Shown: positions 8,475-18,095 of the stretch, in pieces
How positions within the stretch are numbered: the first letter of the stretch is position 1
Layout: each line of letters starts with the position of its first letter
Assembly: GCF_000266885.1 (NCBI RefSeq)
Contig: NC_018020.1
Span: forward strand, 1,798,001 to 1,862,000
DNA: 64,000 nt
Source: Turneriella parva DSM 21527
GTDB lineage: Bacteria > Spirochaetota > Leptospiria > Turneriellales > Turneriellaceae
Reading direction: 5' to 3'
The notes under the pieces: generated by a model
The model's input: only the letters and a program-made list of their open reading frames with translations
Databases searched by the model: none
What the model was told of the DNA's origin: nothing
Program-made: the position numbers and the translations under genes

Positions 8475-8851
8475 GTCACGGACGAAACGAGGGCGACCGC
8501 GCCACGGATAGCAGAAGGCCGTCGATGATGCGCAAAATTTTGAAACGGGCGCTTCAACTCGTCGGTGTTGTTGTTCTCGCGGCCGTGGTCTTTCTGCTGG
8601 TCAACTTCAGGCATACGGCCGCTTTCCCGAGTATTATATCGTCGTTCTACAGCAAAGAATTCTGCTCTTGCTATTTTGTGACAGAAGGCACGGTCGAACA
8701 ATGCCATAACTTTGCACGCCAGTGGGTGCCGACTCAGAGTTTTGAGCTCGATAAAGAAAAGCGTACCGTGACCGTCAAAGGCCTCTTCGTCACCACGACA
8801 GCCCGCTACACGGGCGACCGATATGGTTGCGTTCTCGATTCATGGCAATAG
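8471..8851 (+). CDS. Small membrane-anchored Cys-containing protein, unknown
   Basis: 126 residues. One N-terminal membrane helix (LVGVVVLAAVVFLLVNF, about residues 32-48) precedes a short periplasmic domain with four Cys: CSCYFV, EQCHNF and a C-terminal RYGCVLD. The paired Cys spacing suggests disulphides. It overlaps the upstream hydrolase by ATGA and murC by 10 bases, so it belongs to that operon and may assist the hydrolase. No family recognised. Confidence 0.7.
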   Translation: MSHGRNEGDRATDSRRPSMMRKILKRALQLVGVVVLAAVVFLLVNFRHTAAFPSIISSFYSKEFCSCYFVTEGTVEQCHNFARQWVPTQSFELDKEKRTVTVKGLFVTTTARYTGDRYGCVLDSWQ

Positions 8852-10218
8852 ACAGTAACGCATTTTCGGGATCGCGCAGCAATCCCGAAAATGTGCATAT
8901 CATCGGCGCCGGTGGCGTCGGCATGAGCGGGTTGGCAATGCTGCTTGCGCGCACCGGTGCGGCCGTCACGGCGTCAGATCTGAATGATTCCCCATATCTG
9001 CGTAAGCTGTCCGAAAAAGGAATTGCCACATGGGTTGGTTCAAGTCCCGAAAAAATAAAGCCCGGTTCTCAGGTATTCTATTCGACTGCGGTAAAACCCG
9101 AAGACCCTGAGCGCGCTTATGCCGAAGCGCATGGGTTCGCCTGCGCTTCTCGCCATGCATTGTTACAGTTGATTACCCAAAACTATTTCACGATTGCCGT
9201 CGCGGGTTGCCACGGCAAGACCACGACCAGCGCGTGGGTCGCGCGTTTGCTCGAGAGCGCCGGCTTCGACCCGACTGCCCTGATCGGCGGCACAGTACCC
9301 GAGTGGAGCTCAAACTACCGTGAGGGCAAGGGCACATATCGGGGCAAACCGCTGCTCGTCATCGAAGCCGACGAATCTGACCGCAGCTTTCTCAGCATCG
9401 ACACCGACGTGGCACTGGTGACAAATATTGACCTCGACCACACCGACGTCCATTCGAGTCTTGAAAGCCTCAGGGCTGAATTTCGCGAGTTCTTGAGCGG
9501 CGCGCTGTCGCGCGGCGGCTGGGCGCACGTTTCAAAAGAGTGCGATGCTGAGTTTGTGAGTTTGCTGCAAGAGCGCGAGCGCAATATATTCACGCAAACA
9601 CAGGTTGATACCGCCTTGCGCACTGTCGTGTACGGGCAGCAGGCGTTGCAGGTTGGCCTCGCCGGAGTGCACAACCTCATGAATGCTTCTCTGGTCGTTC
9701 AGCTGGCACGTGCACTGAACATAGGCGACGCGGTGCTTGCGCCGATGCTGCGAAACTTCGGCGGTGTCAACAGGCGCATGCAGAAGCTGGCTGAATTTGC
9801 TGAGTTGATGCTGACGGTCATCGACGACTATGCGCACCACCCGCATGAGGTGCAGGCAACGCTCGCGGCTCTCGCGAGCCAGTACGACAAGCTGCTGATC
9901 TTCTGGGAACCTCACCGGCTCAGCCGGTTCACCCATTTTCACCGCGAATTTTCCGACGCTCTGCTGCCCTATGCGACCGGGCACAGCCTCTTCACTTTGC
10001 CGCTCTATGCTTCGGGCGACAAGGCGGGCGACTACCCTGAAACGGAAAAACTCTTCATTCCGTTTTGCAATCCTCCCTTTGTGCACATCGCAAAAAGTGA
10101 GGATTTTCCCCTTACTCGCAACGCGTTCGGTGACCGCAAAGCTGCCGCAGTATTTATGGGGGCTGGGCTCAGCAGCGAATTCGCGCAGCAGTATGTAGAG
10201 TGGTTGGGGAGCCTTTAG
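8842..10218 (+). CDS. murC: UDP-N-acetylmuramate--L-alanine ligase (Mur ligase)
   Basis: 458 residues. MurC adds the first amino acid, L-alanine, to UDP-MurNAc in the cytoplasm using ATP. Visible are the N-terminal nucleotide-binding signature [14 protein letters not shown], the ATP loop [30 protein letters not shown], and the C-terminal domain beginning at [14 protein letters not shown]. The related recycling ligase Mpl is an alternative, but length and motifs fit MurC better. The ATG at 8842 is the annotated choice; a GTG at 8893 just before the Rossmann motif is possible because a 12-bp hairpin lies between. Its stop overlaps that of infA on the other strand. Confidence 0.85.
   Translation: MAIDSNAFSGSRSNPENVHIIGAGGVGMSGLAMLLARTGAAVTASDLNDSPYLRKLSEKGIATWVGSSPEKIKPGSQVFYSTAVKPEDPERAYAEAHGFACASRHALLQLITQNYFTIAVAGCHGKTTTSAWVARLLESAGFDPTALIGGTVPEWSSNYREGKGTYRGKPLLVIEADESDRSFLSIDTDVALVTNIDLDHTDVHSSLESLRAEFREFLSGALSRGGWAHVSKECDAEFVSLLQERERNIFTQTQVDTALRTVVYGQQALQVGLAGVHNLMNASLVVQLARALNIGDAVLAPMLRNFGGVNRRMQKLAEFAELMLTVIDDYAHHPHEVQATLAALASQYDKLLIFWEPHRLSRFTHFHREFSDALLPYATGHSLFTLPLYASGDKAGDYPETEKLFIPFCNPPFVHIAKSEDFPLTRNAFGDRKAAAVFMGAGLSSEFAQQYVEWLGSL
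8861..8893. other. 12-bp inverted repeat at the 5' end of murC
   Basis: CATTTTCGGGAT at 8861 and its exact complement ending at 8893 flank a 9-base loop. It lies inside murC if the ATG at 8842 is used, or between the two genes if translation starts at the GTG at 8893. Confidence 0.5.
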
Positions 10219-10433
10219 GCAACCCGATAAGTGATGCGACCGCGGGTAAGGTCGTAAGGTGAAAGTTCGATCGACACCTTATCGCCGGGGTTGATGCGAA
10301 TGTAGTGCTTGCGCATCTTGCCCGAGATGTGGCCGAGAATTTCATGACCGTTTTCGAGTTCGACGAGAAACATGGCGTTGGGCAAAGCTTTTTTGATTAC
10401 ACCGTTTACTGAGATTGCCTCTTCTTTGGCCAT
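10215..10433 (-). CDS. infA: Translation initiation factor IF-1
   Basis: 72 residues, the usual IF-1 length, starting [19 protein letters not shown] and ending with [12 protein letters not shown]. The S1-like OB fold has the standard [14 protein letters not shown] block. IF-1 occupies the ribosomal A site during initiation. Longer upstream codons in the same frame are rejected because the ATG at 10433 gives the exact family N-terminus. It is transcribed divergently from lpxD and overlaps the murC stop by four bases. Confidence 0.96.
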   Translation of the reverse strand: MAKEEAISVNGVIKKALPNAMFLVELENGHEILGHISGKMRKHYIRINPGDKVSIELSPYDLTRGRITYRVA

Positions 10434-10511
10434 TGCGGCATTTTGTCCATTCGACACAGGGCGTCGAACACTTTGAGATTGTGGGGTCGAGTGCAGCGAA
10501 AAACATGGTGA

Positions 10512-11597
10512 ATGAAAACCACCATTGATAAAACCGTCGGCGAAATCGCCGCTGAATGCAACCAAGGCTTTCGCCTCAAAGAAGTTTTGAGCGGAAACGA
10601 CATTAAAGTCAAGACTATCGCCGGCACCGAAGACTGCAAGCCGGGCGACCTGGTGTTCGTGTCTGACGCGAAACAAATTAAAGACGTTTTGGCCCGCAAA
10701 CCGGCGGCAATGGTGGTCGCCGCGGCAGAGGCAGCGAAGCTCGGGCCACAGGCCGAAACCGCAATTATTGCGTCAGAAAACCCGGGTGTCTCTTATGCGC
10801 TCATGCGGCAGAAATATACCGACCGCGACTATACCGAAGGTGGTTTCGAGCGCATTCACCCGACGGCCATTATTCACGAATCGGTGAAGATTCCCGATGA
10901 CGTCAAAATCGGCCCGTACACGGTCATCGAACGGGGTGCTGTGATTGGTAAAGGCGTCGTGCTGCAGTCTCATGTCGTGATCGAGTTTGAGGCTGTGATC
11001 GGCGAGGGAACCGTCATTCAGCACATGAGCATCGTCGGTTTCCAGTGCAAGATCGGTAAGAACTGCCTTATTCTTCCGCATAGCGTAATCGGTTCAGAAG
11101 GGTTTGGTTATGCGCAAGATGAGAACTTTCACCATTACCGCATTCCGCAGACGGGCAATGTCGTGATCGGCGACGACGTCACCATCGGGGCACTCAACGC
11201 GATCGACCGCGCGACATTCACGTCGACCAACTTTCGCGATAACGTGATCTGCGACAATATATGCCACACGGCGCACAACTGCGATATCGGCGAAAACTCG
11301 ATTCTGCTCACCGGTTGGAAAATGGCCGGGTCTTCAAAAACCGGCAAACGTGTGATCGCGAGTGGCGACGCAATGGTAAAAGATCATGTTTCGATCTGCG
11401 ATGACGTCGTGCTTGTGCACCGTGCGGGTGTAATCGCCGATATCACCGAGAAGGGTATGTATGCACAGTCGCCTTCGCAGCCAATGCGCGAGTACGTGAA
11501 AAATTTTGCAGCTTACCAGAAGCTCGGCGACATGGCAAAAGAATTCAAAGAGCTCAAGAAGCAGGTCGCCGAGCTGATGGCGGCCAAAGGCGGTTAG
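10512..11597 (+). CDS. lpxD: UDP-3-O-acylglucosamine N-acyltransferase
   Basis: 361 residues. LpxD adds the N-linked hydroxy-acyl chain in lipid A synthesis. The N-terminal ~100 residues form the substrate-binding domain; the rest is a left-handed beta helix of hexapeptide repeats ([19 protein letters not shown] and onward). The catalytic-site block [15 protein letters not shown] contains the expected His. A C-terminal helix ([15 protein letters not shown]) completes the trimer fold. Its presence shows a lipid A-bearing outer membrane, as in Leptospira. The last four bases overlap the convergent recG stop. Confidence 0.92.
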   Translation: MKTTIDKTVGEIAAECNQGFRLKEVLSGNDIKVKTIAGTEDCKPGDLVFVSDAKQIKDVLARKPAAMVVAAAEAAKLGPQAETAIIASENPGVSYALMRQKYTDRDYTEGGFERIHPTAIIHESVKIPDDVKIGPYTVIERGAVIGKGVVLQSHVVIEFEAVIGEGTVIQHMSIVGFQCKIGKNCLILPHSVIGSEGFGYAQDENFHHYRIPQTGNVVIGDDVTIGALNAIDRATFTSTNFRDNVICDNICHTAHNCDIGENSILLTGWKMAGSSKTGKRVIASGDAMVKDHVSICDDVVLVHRAGVIADITEKGMYAQSPSQPMREYVKNFAAYQKLGDMAKEFKELKKQVAELMAAKGG

Positions 11598-13666
11598 TTG
11601 CCGAACAGCACCAATCCCTTTTCGAGCGCCTGCTGAATATTTTTTAAAGAGCCGAACTGTGCCTGCACTTCGGGGTGACTCTGCAGGTACTCGACGGCTT
11701 TGTCGAGCAGGTCACCGTGAATTCGCAGGTCGGCAACGTGAAATTCTGACGCGCCAGACTGCCTGAGGCCCGTCATTTCGCCAGCTCCGCGCAGCTGAAA
11801 GTCGGTTTGCGCCAGTTCAAAGCCATCGTCTGTGCGCACGAGTGCGTCGAGCCGTTGCTGGCCCTCGGCGGTCAGCCGGTCGGGCGCTACGAGAATGCAA
11901 AAGCTCTGGTGTTCACCGCGACCAACCCGGCCGCGTAGCTGGTGTAGTTGTGAAAGGCCAAAGCGGTCAGGGTTTCTGATCACGATCACATTGGCATTGG
12001 GTACGTCGATGCCAACTTCGACGACGGTGGTTGCCACCAGAACCTGTATTAATCCCTCTTTGAATTTTTGCATTGCCCGTTCTTTTTCATCGCCTGTAAG
12101 GCGACCGTGCAACAGCCCCAGCCGCAGATCGGGAAACACATCGCGCTCGAGCGCGGCATATTCGCTCACCAGCGACGCCATATCGGAGTTCTCGCTCTCT
12201 TCAATCACAGGATAGATAATATAAACCTGCCGGCCTTCGCTCACATACTTGCGCACCGCCTTGTAGATGCGGTCTAGGTCGCTTTCGGCAAAGAGGCGCG
12301 TGTCTATCTTCAGGCGGTCTTTCGGCTTCTCTTTCAGATAGAACGGTTCAAGGTCGCCATAGTATGCGAGCGTCAGCGTGCGCGGTATCGGCGTCGCCGT
12401 CATCGAAAGCAGGTCAGGGGTTTTGCCCTTCGCGCGCAGCTTCTCGCGCTGCTCAACGCCAAAGCGGTGTTGCTCGTCGATGATGATGAGCGCCAGATTC
12501 TGAAAGCTGACGTCGTCTTGAATGAGTGCGTGCGTGCCGATTGCGAGCCGCGAATCGCCGCGCGCCAACCGGTCGAGTTTTGCGCGGCGTTCTTTCGCGG
12601 CGTCTTTACCGATAATGAGCTCGACACCTTCGAAAGACCCACCGGGTAGAATATTCAAGAACGTCTGGTAGTGCTGCCGCGCGAGAATTTCAGTCGGGGC
12701 AAGATACGCCACCTGCAGACCATTGCGCATATAGACGAGTGCCAGAAGCAGCGCGACGAGAGTCTTGCCGCTGCCCACATCGCCCATGAGCAAATGGTTC
12801 ACCGGGTAGCTGGCCGTCGAGTTTTGCATCAGGCCAAAAATCGCCTTCTTCTGGTCGCTCGTGAGCTCAAACGGCAGAGTCTTCTCGAGAGCTTCGATTT
12901 CTTTCTTAAGCGCCAGATTGATGACGATCTTGTGGCTTTTTTCGATGCGCCGAATCGCCGCCTTTTTTTCTTCGTTCAAAACTGAAAACAGCATGAGCTC
13001 ATCGAATGCCATGCGCCGGCGCGCGTATTCTGTCTCTTCGATCGTTGCGGGAAAATGAATTTTGTGCAAGGCCTCTGCGACCCCCGGCATCTGCCAGGCC
13101 TTTAGGGTTTCTGGCGAAATATAATCGGCGATACGCTTCTCGTATTTCTGCAGGCATGTTTCGATTTTTTGACGAAGTGATTTTACCGTGAGGTAGGCGG
13201 CGCGCATTCCCTCGGTAATGCGGTAGATCGGCACAATACGTCCCGTGTGTACCGTGCTGCCTGCATCACCGTCTTCGGTCATGACCTCCCATTCGGGGTG
13301 CATAAAACTCAACCGCCCACGGTAGACTTCGAGTTTGCCCCAGCAGGCTACCTGTGTGCCGACCTGCAGTACCTTCTGCAGGTACGGGCCTGCGTTGAAG
13401 AAAGTTGCGTAGATGATGAAGCCATTGGCTTCTACTTTTATGGTGAAGCGCCGTCTGCCCGCAAATTTCATCTCTGCGTGCAGTATCTGCCCGACAACTG
13501 TGACGAGGTCGCCGGCGCGCGAGCTGCGCAGATCGAGTTTTTGCGTGCGGTCGATATACTTGCGCGGCAGATAATAAAACAGATCGCGCACGTCTTTTAC
13601 CTTGAGGCGGCTCAAGACCTTCAGTTGTTCGGTTGAGAACAAACCCGTTTCAGTGAGGGAAATCAT
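11594..13666 (-). CDS. recG: ATP-dependent DNA helicase RecG
   Basis: 690 residues, normal for RecG, which remodels stalled forks and Holliday junctions. An N-terminal wedge (OB) domain spans roughly residues 1-250. Helicase motifs follow: MGDVGSGKTLVALL (I), PTEILARQH (Ia), IIDEQHRFG (II), MTATPIPRTL (III), VATTVVEVGIDVPNA (V) and QLRGRVGRGEHQS (VI). The C-terminal block FELAQTDFQLRGAGEMTG is characteristic of RecG. A 24-bp inverted repeat lies just upstream. Confidence 0.96.
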   Translation of the reverse strand: MISLTETGLFSTEQLKVLSRLKVKDVRDLFYYLPRKYIDRTQKLDLRSSRAGDLVTVVGQILHAEMKFAGRRRFTIKVEANGFIIYATFFNAGPYLQKVLQVGTQVACWGKLEVYRGRLSFMHPEWEVMTEDGDAGSTVHTGRIVPIYRITEGMRAAYLTVKSLRQKIETCLQKYEKRIADYISPETLKAWQMPGVAEALHKIHFPATIEETEYARRRMAFDELMLFSVLNEEKKAAIRRIEKSHKIVINLALKKEIEALEKTLPFELTSDQKKAIFGLMQNSTASYPVNHLLMGDVGSGKTLVALLLALVYMRNGLQVAYLAPTEILARQHYQTFLNILPGGSFEGVELIIGKDAAKERRAKLDRLARGDSRLAIGTHALIQDDVSFQNLALIIIDEQHRFGVEQREKLRAKGKTPDLLSMTATPIPRTLTLAYYGDLEPFYLKEKPKDRLKIDTRLFAESDLDRIYKAVRKYVSEGRQVYIIYPVIEESENSDMASLVSEYAALERDVFPDLRLGLLHGRLTGDEKERAMQKFKEGLIQVLVATTVVEVGIDVPNANVIVIRNPDRFGLSQLHQLRGRVGRGEHQSFCILVAPDRLTAEGQQRLDALVRTDDGFELAQTDFQLRGAGEMTGLRQSGASEFHVADLRIHGDLLDKAVEYLQSHPEVQAQFGSLKNIQQALEKGLVLFGN

Positions 13667-13680
13667 TGCGTTTCAAAACA

Positions 13681-13794
13681 GTCGCTTCGAGCGCCTCAGC
13701 GACCGCATCTTCGAGTCACCGAGTTAATCATTACCGTAGCTCGCCAGCCGCCGAGCTGCCCAAACTCACTGGTCGCTGAGGTGCTCGAAGCGAC
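13681..13794. repeat. 24-bp inverted repeat around a 66-base spacer
   Basis: GTCGCTTCGAGCGCCTCAGC at 13681 recurs as its complement ending at 13794 with one mismatch over 24 bases. It fills the space between recG and the coiled-coil gene. The CTTCGA...CTCAG core resembles the element at 57046, suggesting one REP-like family. Confidence 0.7.
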
Positions 13795-13799
13795 CTGCC

Positions 13800-16700
13800 T
13801 TACCCTGGCAAAGATAAAATAGTTTCGATGGTATTAATATCGAGGTTTACGCGCTGCGAAATTTCTTCGGCTGTCCAGCCGAAAGTCGACAGCTTGCGCA
13901 CCATGTCTTTCTTGTCACCTACGCCGGCGGGTGACAGGGTTTTTGTAATGGTAACTTTGTTGGTCGATTCTTCATCGAGCGCTTTCATGAATTCTGAAAG
14001 CTGGCGCACCTTCGATTCTGCATTCTGTTCGATGCGCTCAATCTGCTGCACGCTGGTCGACATGGCCTTGCGCAGTTCTTCAAATTGCTTGTTGAAGGCG
14101 ATTATCTGGGTCTTTTTCTTCTCGATATCGGTCATCAGGTCTTCGATTTCCATGAAGCGGCCCTGAATCGATTGCAGTTCTTGTTCGTTCTTGTGCAGAC
14201 CAACCATCTGGTCGGTGATTGTATCGAGTTGATCTTTCAGCAGGTGCGAACGCTGTTCGACGCGCTGAAAAAAGCCATTGAGCTGCGCGATGCCTTCGTT
14301 AAGTGAGTCAATATGCTTGTCTTGTGCTTCAATTTTGTCGATAGTTTTCTGAATCAGGCGGTTCTCGTCGATTAGATTCTGCATCAAGACGTCGGCTTTG
14401 CGGCGCTCGTCGTCGAGCTTTGCATAATGCGCTGAGAACTCGTCGAGGTTCGACTGCAGTTTCTTGAGCTGTACAGATTTGCCTTCGATTTCGTTCTGCA
14501 TCGACAGCACGAAGTTGATGCTCTCTTCGAGGCGATCGACCTTGTCGCGCTTCTCTTTGAGCATCAGCAGCTCGGTTTCGAGCTTCGTGCGCATTTCTTT
14601 CAGCTCTTCGACACGCTGGTAGACTTCGCCCAGAACCTGATTTTTGCTTTCTGCCTGCTCGATTTTCTGCGAAAGTTCACGAACCAGATTGCGCATGTTT
14701 TCGGCAGATTGTTTGCTCTTCTCAATGCTCAGCCCTTCTGCCTTCAGTTCGCGCAGAGCCTCTTTGAGATCTCGTATTTCTTGCCCGGTTGACCTGGTCT
14801 CTTCGACGATTGCCGCGTAGACTTCTTGCTGGTTTTCTTGAAATTCGCGAAAGGTTGAAGTTGTGTCTGACTTCATTTCCATGAGGCGATCCATCAGCTC
14901 ATTGACTTTGCCCTTGAAGTCACTCACTGAATCAGCTGAGAGGTTCTGCAGCTGTTGTTTGTGCCGGTTTTCGCGCTCGCTGAGTTCGCTGTCGAAAAGT
15001 TTGAGCTGCTGGTCGTTCGTCTGGCGCATTTCGTTTTCAATGCGGCGCTTTTCGCTTTGCAGATTTTCGATGAGGCTCTCTTGCGATGTCTCGAGGCTTT
15101 TCTTCATGTCGAAGAAGCGCGCGATATTCAGCTCGATTTTCGAGCTGAATTCGTTCTCTTTTTCTTCGATGCGGGTTTTGAATTTCTGCAATGCGTCGGC
15201 GAAAGAATTCGCTGATTTTTCCTGCGCTTCTTCGATGAAATGTTTTGCGTGGCCGAGCCGGTCTTCGAGTTCGGCGTCCATATCGCGCATTAGTTCAGCG
15301 CGGCTTTTTTCAATTTCGAGAGTGTTCTTGTGCAGGGCGTTGCGCGCATCTTTCACAATCTCTTCGAGTCGCGCCTGCGCGCTTTCAAAGTGCCGGTCTG
15401 CATCGGCGATCTTGTCGCGCAGGTTCTTGTCGAGGCTCGTGAGGTTCTGCATGAACTGGCGTTCGCGTTCGCCGAGCTCTTCGCGGTAGTCGTTGAGCCC
15501 TTTCTCTGCCGCTTTCTTGAGTTCTTTCAGGTAGTTGGCGAATTCTTTTTCGGTGTTCTGAGAAATATCAGCTACCTTCGTTTCGAGGTGCTCGCAGCGC
15601 TCTTCTGTCTGCTGAACGATCTGCGTGACTTCAGCCTGTACTGAACTCAGTTTTTCGCGCAGCATGCCCGACTCGCGCAGTATTTCATCTTCGATATCGC
15701 TGAAGAGTTCACGTGAAGCGGTTTTGATTTCGCCCAAAGCCTTGTGCAGCTCATTCTGCATTTCTTCAAGACCCCGGGACCGTGTCGTCGACAGCGTGGT
15801 CGTGATGCTTTTGTTCAAATTTTCGATCTCGTCGAGTTTGTTCGAAAGTTCGCTCTCGCGGCGAGAGGCTTCTTGAAACAGCGTCTCACGCGCTCGGGCA
15901 TACTGGTCGTTGAACTCTTCGATGTTCTTCTGTATCTTTTGCGCTTCGCTGCGCGCCGACTTGATAATTTCGTCTTTCTTCGCAAGCGCGTCGAGGTCGA
16001 GATTCGAAATCTGGTCGCGAATGCGCTCTGCTTCTCCCGCGATTTCATGGAACAGCAGCGAGCGCTGTTGTTCGAGCTCTTCGCGAAACACGTGCAGCTT
16101 TTTGCGCATCGTGTCTTCGGTGCCACTCAGCGTGAGTTTCAGAGTTTCGAGTTTCTGCGCCTGTTCATGCATGTCGCGCAGCAGGTCGTTCTTGATGTCC
16201 CGAATCATGTCGGGCACTGTGACTTCGAGATTCTTCTCGGCTGAGAAAATGCGTTCTTGCAGGTCGGTGACCGCCTGAATCTGGGTGTTGATGCGGTTCT
16301 CGATATTTAGAGTAAGGTCTTGCGCGCTCTTCTTTAGGTCGATCTCAAGTTGCTCATAGCTGTGCTCAACCTCGCCCTTGAGGTCGACGTGGCGCGCCAT
16401 GAGGTCGTCACGCAACTCGCCCTGCATGCGCAATGTTTCGTTGGTGATCTCTTCAAACTTCTTTTCGAGTACGGCTAGAATTTCGCCCGACTTGTCTTTG
16501 AGGGCTGCCTGAAAAGCATCGATCATGTTCGCAGCTTCGTCGTCGACCTGCTTCACATGATCTTGCAGCTTTTTGATCTTTTTCTGCTGCTGGTCAATTT
16601 TCTCGAGCGAGTCGTTAATGAATTTCAGCTGGTCTTTCACTGAACGCGTGGTGTTATCGAGCGACTGCAGCTCAGTATCCATCACGCGAAGGCTTTGGCG

Positions 16701-16973
16701 GGTGCTTTCAACCGACGTCAGATCGGCTCGCGCCTGCTCGAGTTTTTCGCCGAGCGCGCCCAGGTACTTGTCGGCGTTGATGAGCAACGAATCAAAGCGC
16801 ACGGTTGCGTCTTTCAGTTCTTCTTTTTTCTTGAGTGTCAGTTCTGCGAGTTCGCGTTCTGCCCTTTCAGCGATTGCCTTGATTTTCTTGAGGTTGACGT
16901 TAGATTTGTCGAGCCGGCGAAGAAACAGGGTGAAGAACACCGATGCCGCTACCGGTAGGGCGTACTCGAGCAT
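13800..16973 (-). CDS. SpiroCoCo-type giant coiled-coil membrane protein
   Basis: 1057 residues. One N-terminal membrane segment (ALPVAASVFFTLFL) precedes ~950 residues of almost uninterrupted heptad-rich Glu/Lys/Leu/Gln coiled coil. A short globular C-terminus (WTAEEISQRVNLDINTIETIL) looks like a small helix-turn-helix motif. This plan matches the spirochaete coiled-coil family called SpiroCoCo. Function is unproven; a structural or cell-shape/motility scaffold at the inner membrane is plausible. The ATG at 16973 gives the membrane helix directly. Many long antisense frames in this region are by-products of its composition. Confidence 0.85.
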   Translation of the reverse strand: MLEYALPVAASVFFTLFLRRLDKSNVNLKKIKAIAERAERELAELTLKKKEELKDATVRFDSLLINADKYLGALGEKLEQARADLTSVESTRQSLRVMDTELQSLDNTTRSVKDQLKFINDSLEKIDQQQKKIKKLQDHVKQVDDEAANMIDAFQAALKDKSGEILAVLEKKFEEITNETLRMQGELRDDLMARHVDLKGEVEHSYEQLEIDLKKSAQDLTLNIENRINTQIQAVTDLQERIFSAEKNLEVTVPDMIRDIKNDLLRDMHEQAQKLETLKLTLSGTEDTMRKKLHVFREELEQQRSLLFHEIAGEAERIRDQISNLDLDALAKKDEIIKSARSEAQKIQKNIEEFNDQYARARETLFQEASRRESELSNKLDEIENLNKSITTTLSTTRSRGLEEMQNELHKALGEIKTASRELFSDIEDEILRESGMLREKLSSVQAEVTQIVQQTEERCEHLETKVADISQNTEKEFANYLKELKKAAEKGLNDYREELGERERQFMQNLTSLDKNLRDKIADADRHFESAQARLEEIVKDARNALHKNTLEIEKSRAELMRDMDAELEDRLGHAKHFIEEAQEKSANSFADALQKFKTRIEEKENEFSSKIELNIARFFDMKKSLETSQESLIENLQSEKRRIENEMRQTNDQQLKLFDSELSERENRHKQQLQNLSADSVSDFKGKVNELMDRLMEMKSDTTSTFREFQENQQEVYAAIVEETRSTGQEIRDLKEALRELKAEGLSIEKSKQSAENMRNLVRELSQKIEQAESKNQVLGEVYQRVEELKEMRTKLETELLMLKEKRDKVDRLEESINFVLSMQNEIEGKSVQLKKLQSNLDEFSAHYAKLDDERRKADVLMQNLIDENRLIQKTIDKIEAQDKHIDSLNEGIAQLNGFFQRVEQRSHLLKDQLDTITDQMVGLHKNEQELQSIQGRFMEIEDLMTDIEKKKTQIIAFNKQFEELRKAMSTSVQQIERIEQNAESKVRQLSEFMKALDEESTNKVTITKTLSPAGVGDKKDMVRKLSTFGWTAEEISQRVNLDINTIETILSLPG

Positions 16974-16999
16974 ATTATGTCACATTATTATGTCGCATG
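16974..16999 (-). repeat. Two adjoining 13-bp direct repeats before the SpiroCoCo start
   Basis: ATTATGTCACATT is followed at once by ATTATGTCGCATG (plus strand), one substitution besides the last base. On the coding strand this gives two CATAAT hexamers immediately upstream of the ATG at 16973, either duplicated -10-like boxes or a regulator site. Confidence 0.5.
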
Positions 17000-17054
17000 T
17001 GGTTCTACAAGCCTTTTTTAAAAGGAAGAGACTGGTAAAACTCATCTATCCTCA

Positions 17055-17393
17055 TCATGCGTGCATAGAATTTATCGCGTCTGCTTCTCGCAGAAAAATT
17101 TCAAAAAAACCAGACAGGCGTGTGAGTTGAAAAACTTTGTTCACACCGGGGCTCAGCTCGGCAAGTTTCAACTGTCCGCTGCGTTTTTTAACCTCGCCGA
17201 GGGTAGCCAGCAATGCGCCTATACCCGTCGAGTCTATATATGAAACCTGAGCCATGCTCAGAATCAGGTTCTGCGCTCCGTTATGGATTGCGTCGAGCAG
17301 CGTAGACTTCAGCTCGCCCGCGTTGAATAAATCCACTTCGCCGCTGACCCGCATTATTGTATAGCCTGATTTACTTTCAGATTCGATTCTCAC
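17055..17393 (-). CDS. STAS-domain anti-sigma factor antagonist
   Basis: 112 residues, the size of SpoIIAA/RsbV proteins. The fold runs from YTIMRVSGEVDLFNA to the phosphorylatable loop YIDSTGIGALL, whose Ser is the switch residue in this family. When dephosphorylated, such proteins sequester an anti-sigma kinase. A SpoIIE-type phosphatase able to act on it is encoded at 57770. No RsbW-like kinase is seen in the window. It lies 81 bases upstream of the coiled-coil gene on the same strand, possibly co-transcribed. Confidence 0.9.
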   Translation of the reverse strand: MRIESESKSGYTIMRVSGEVDLFNAGELKSTLLDAIHNGAQNLILSMAQVSYIDSTGIGALLATLGEVKKRSGQLKLAELSPGVNKVFQLTRLSGFFEIFLREADAINSMHA

Positions 17394-17485
17394 GTTGGGT
17401 GCAGTGTCTCAGGGGCAGCGAAGAGGGCCGGTTTGCTGTGTCAATAATTAGTTGATTGGCGAAATATAGAATAATATGCGGTCAC

Positions 17486-18091
17486 ATGCAAATGAGGATT
17501 TCGAGCCTGCTGCCGTTTCTGGCGCTTGCGGCCGCCATTTTCGCCGAAGAACCCTGGATTCGATCTCTCGAAAAGGCAGGCATAGTTATTGAAACGCGCA
17601 AAGTTTCCGGGTCTGATTATAAAGAATTTCGAGCGACGATGAGAGTCAATGCGAGTCTGCAAAAATCCCTCGCTGTGATGCAAGACTTTAACGGCTACAA
17701 AAGCTGGATGAAAGACTGTAAAGAGTCGCGCCGCCTGGTCGAGCTTTCTCCCTCCAGTGGCATCGTCTATTCGCTGCAATCGACGCCCTGGCCTATATCT
17801 GAGCGTGAGGCAGTCGTGCGCTATAGTTACCAAAAGACCGCAAAGCCCGCGACTGCATTAATCTGGCTCGCCGCCGCACCCGATGCGCTGCCACCGACAC
17901 CCGGCAAAGTGCGCATCGCTAAACTCAAGGGTTACTGGCGATTTCGCGAGCTCGACGCCGGCCACACCGAGGTAATTTATTCGATGCATTCTGAACCGGG
18001 GGGCAGCCTGCCGGGTTGGGCCGCTGCTGGTATGGTTGCGCATTTGCCTTTCGAGACGTTAAAAAAACTGCGCGAAGTTCTCGAGAGGTAG
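17486..18091 (+). CDS. Secreted START/polyketide-cyclase-like domain protein
   Basis: 201 residues. An N-terminal signal peptide (MRISSLLPFLALAAAIFAEE) directs export. The remainder looks like a START-type lipid-binding domain (KSLAVMQDFNGYKSWMKDC, STPWPISEREAVVRYSY, GYWRFRELDAGHTEVIYSMH). Such domains bind hydrophobic ligands; the ligand is unknown. The ATG at 17486 is chosen over a TTG at 17456 because it starts the signal peptide. It ends 4 bases before the convergent EAL-GGDEF gene. Confidence 0.78.
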   Translation: MQMRISSLLPFLALAAAIFAEEPWIRSLEKAGIVIETRKVSGSDYKEFRATMRVNASLQKSLAVMQDFNGYKSWMKDCKESRRLVELSPSSGIVYSLQSTPWPISEREAVVRYSYQKTAKPATALIWLAAAPDALPPTPGKVRIAKLKGYWRFRELDAGHTEVIYSMHSEPGGSLPGWAAAGMVAHLPFETLKKLREVLER

Positions 18092-18095
18092 TCTG

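Noticed and set aside
14863-15489. Ser/Arg-rich open frames on the plus strand within the coiled-coil gene
   Set aside because: These are complements of Glu/Lys/Leu heptad codons and have no coding signature of their own.
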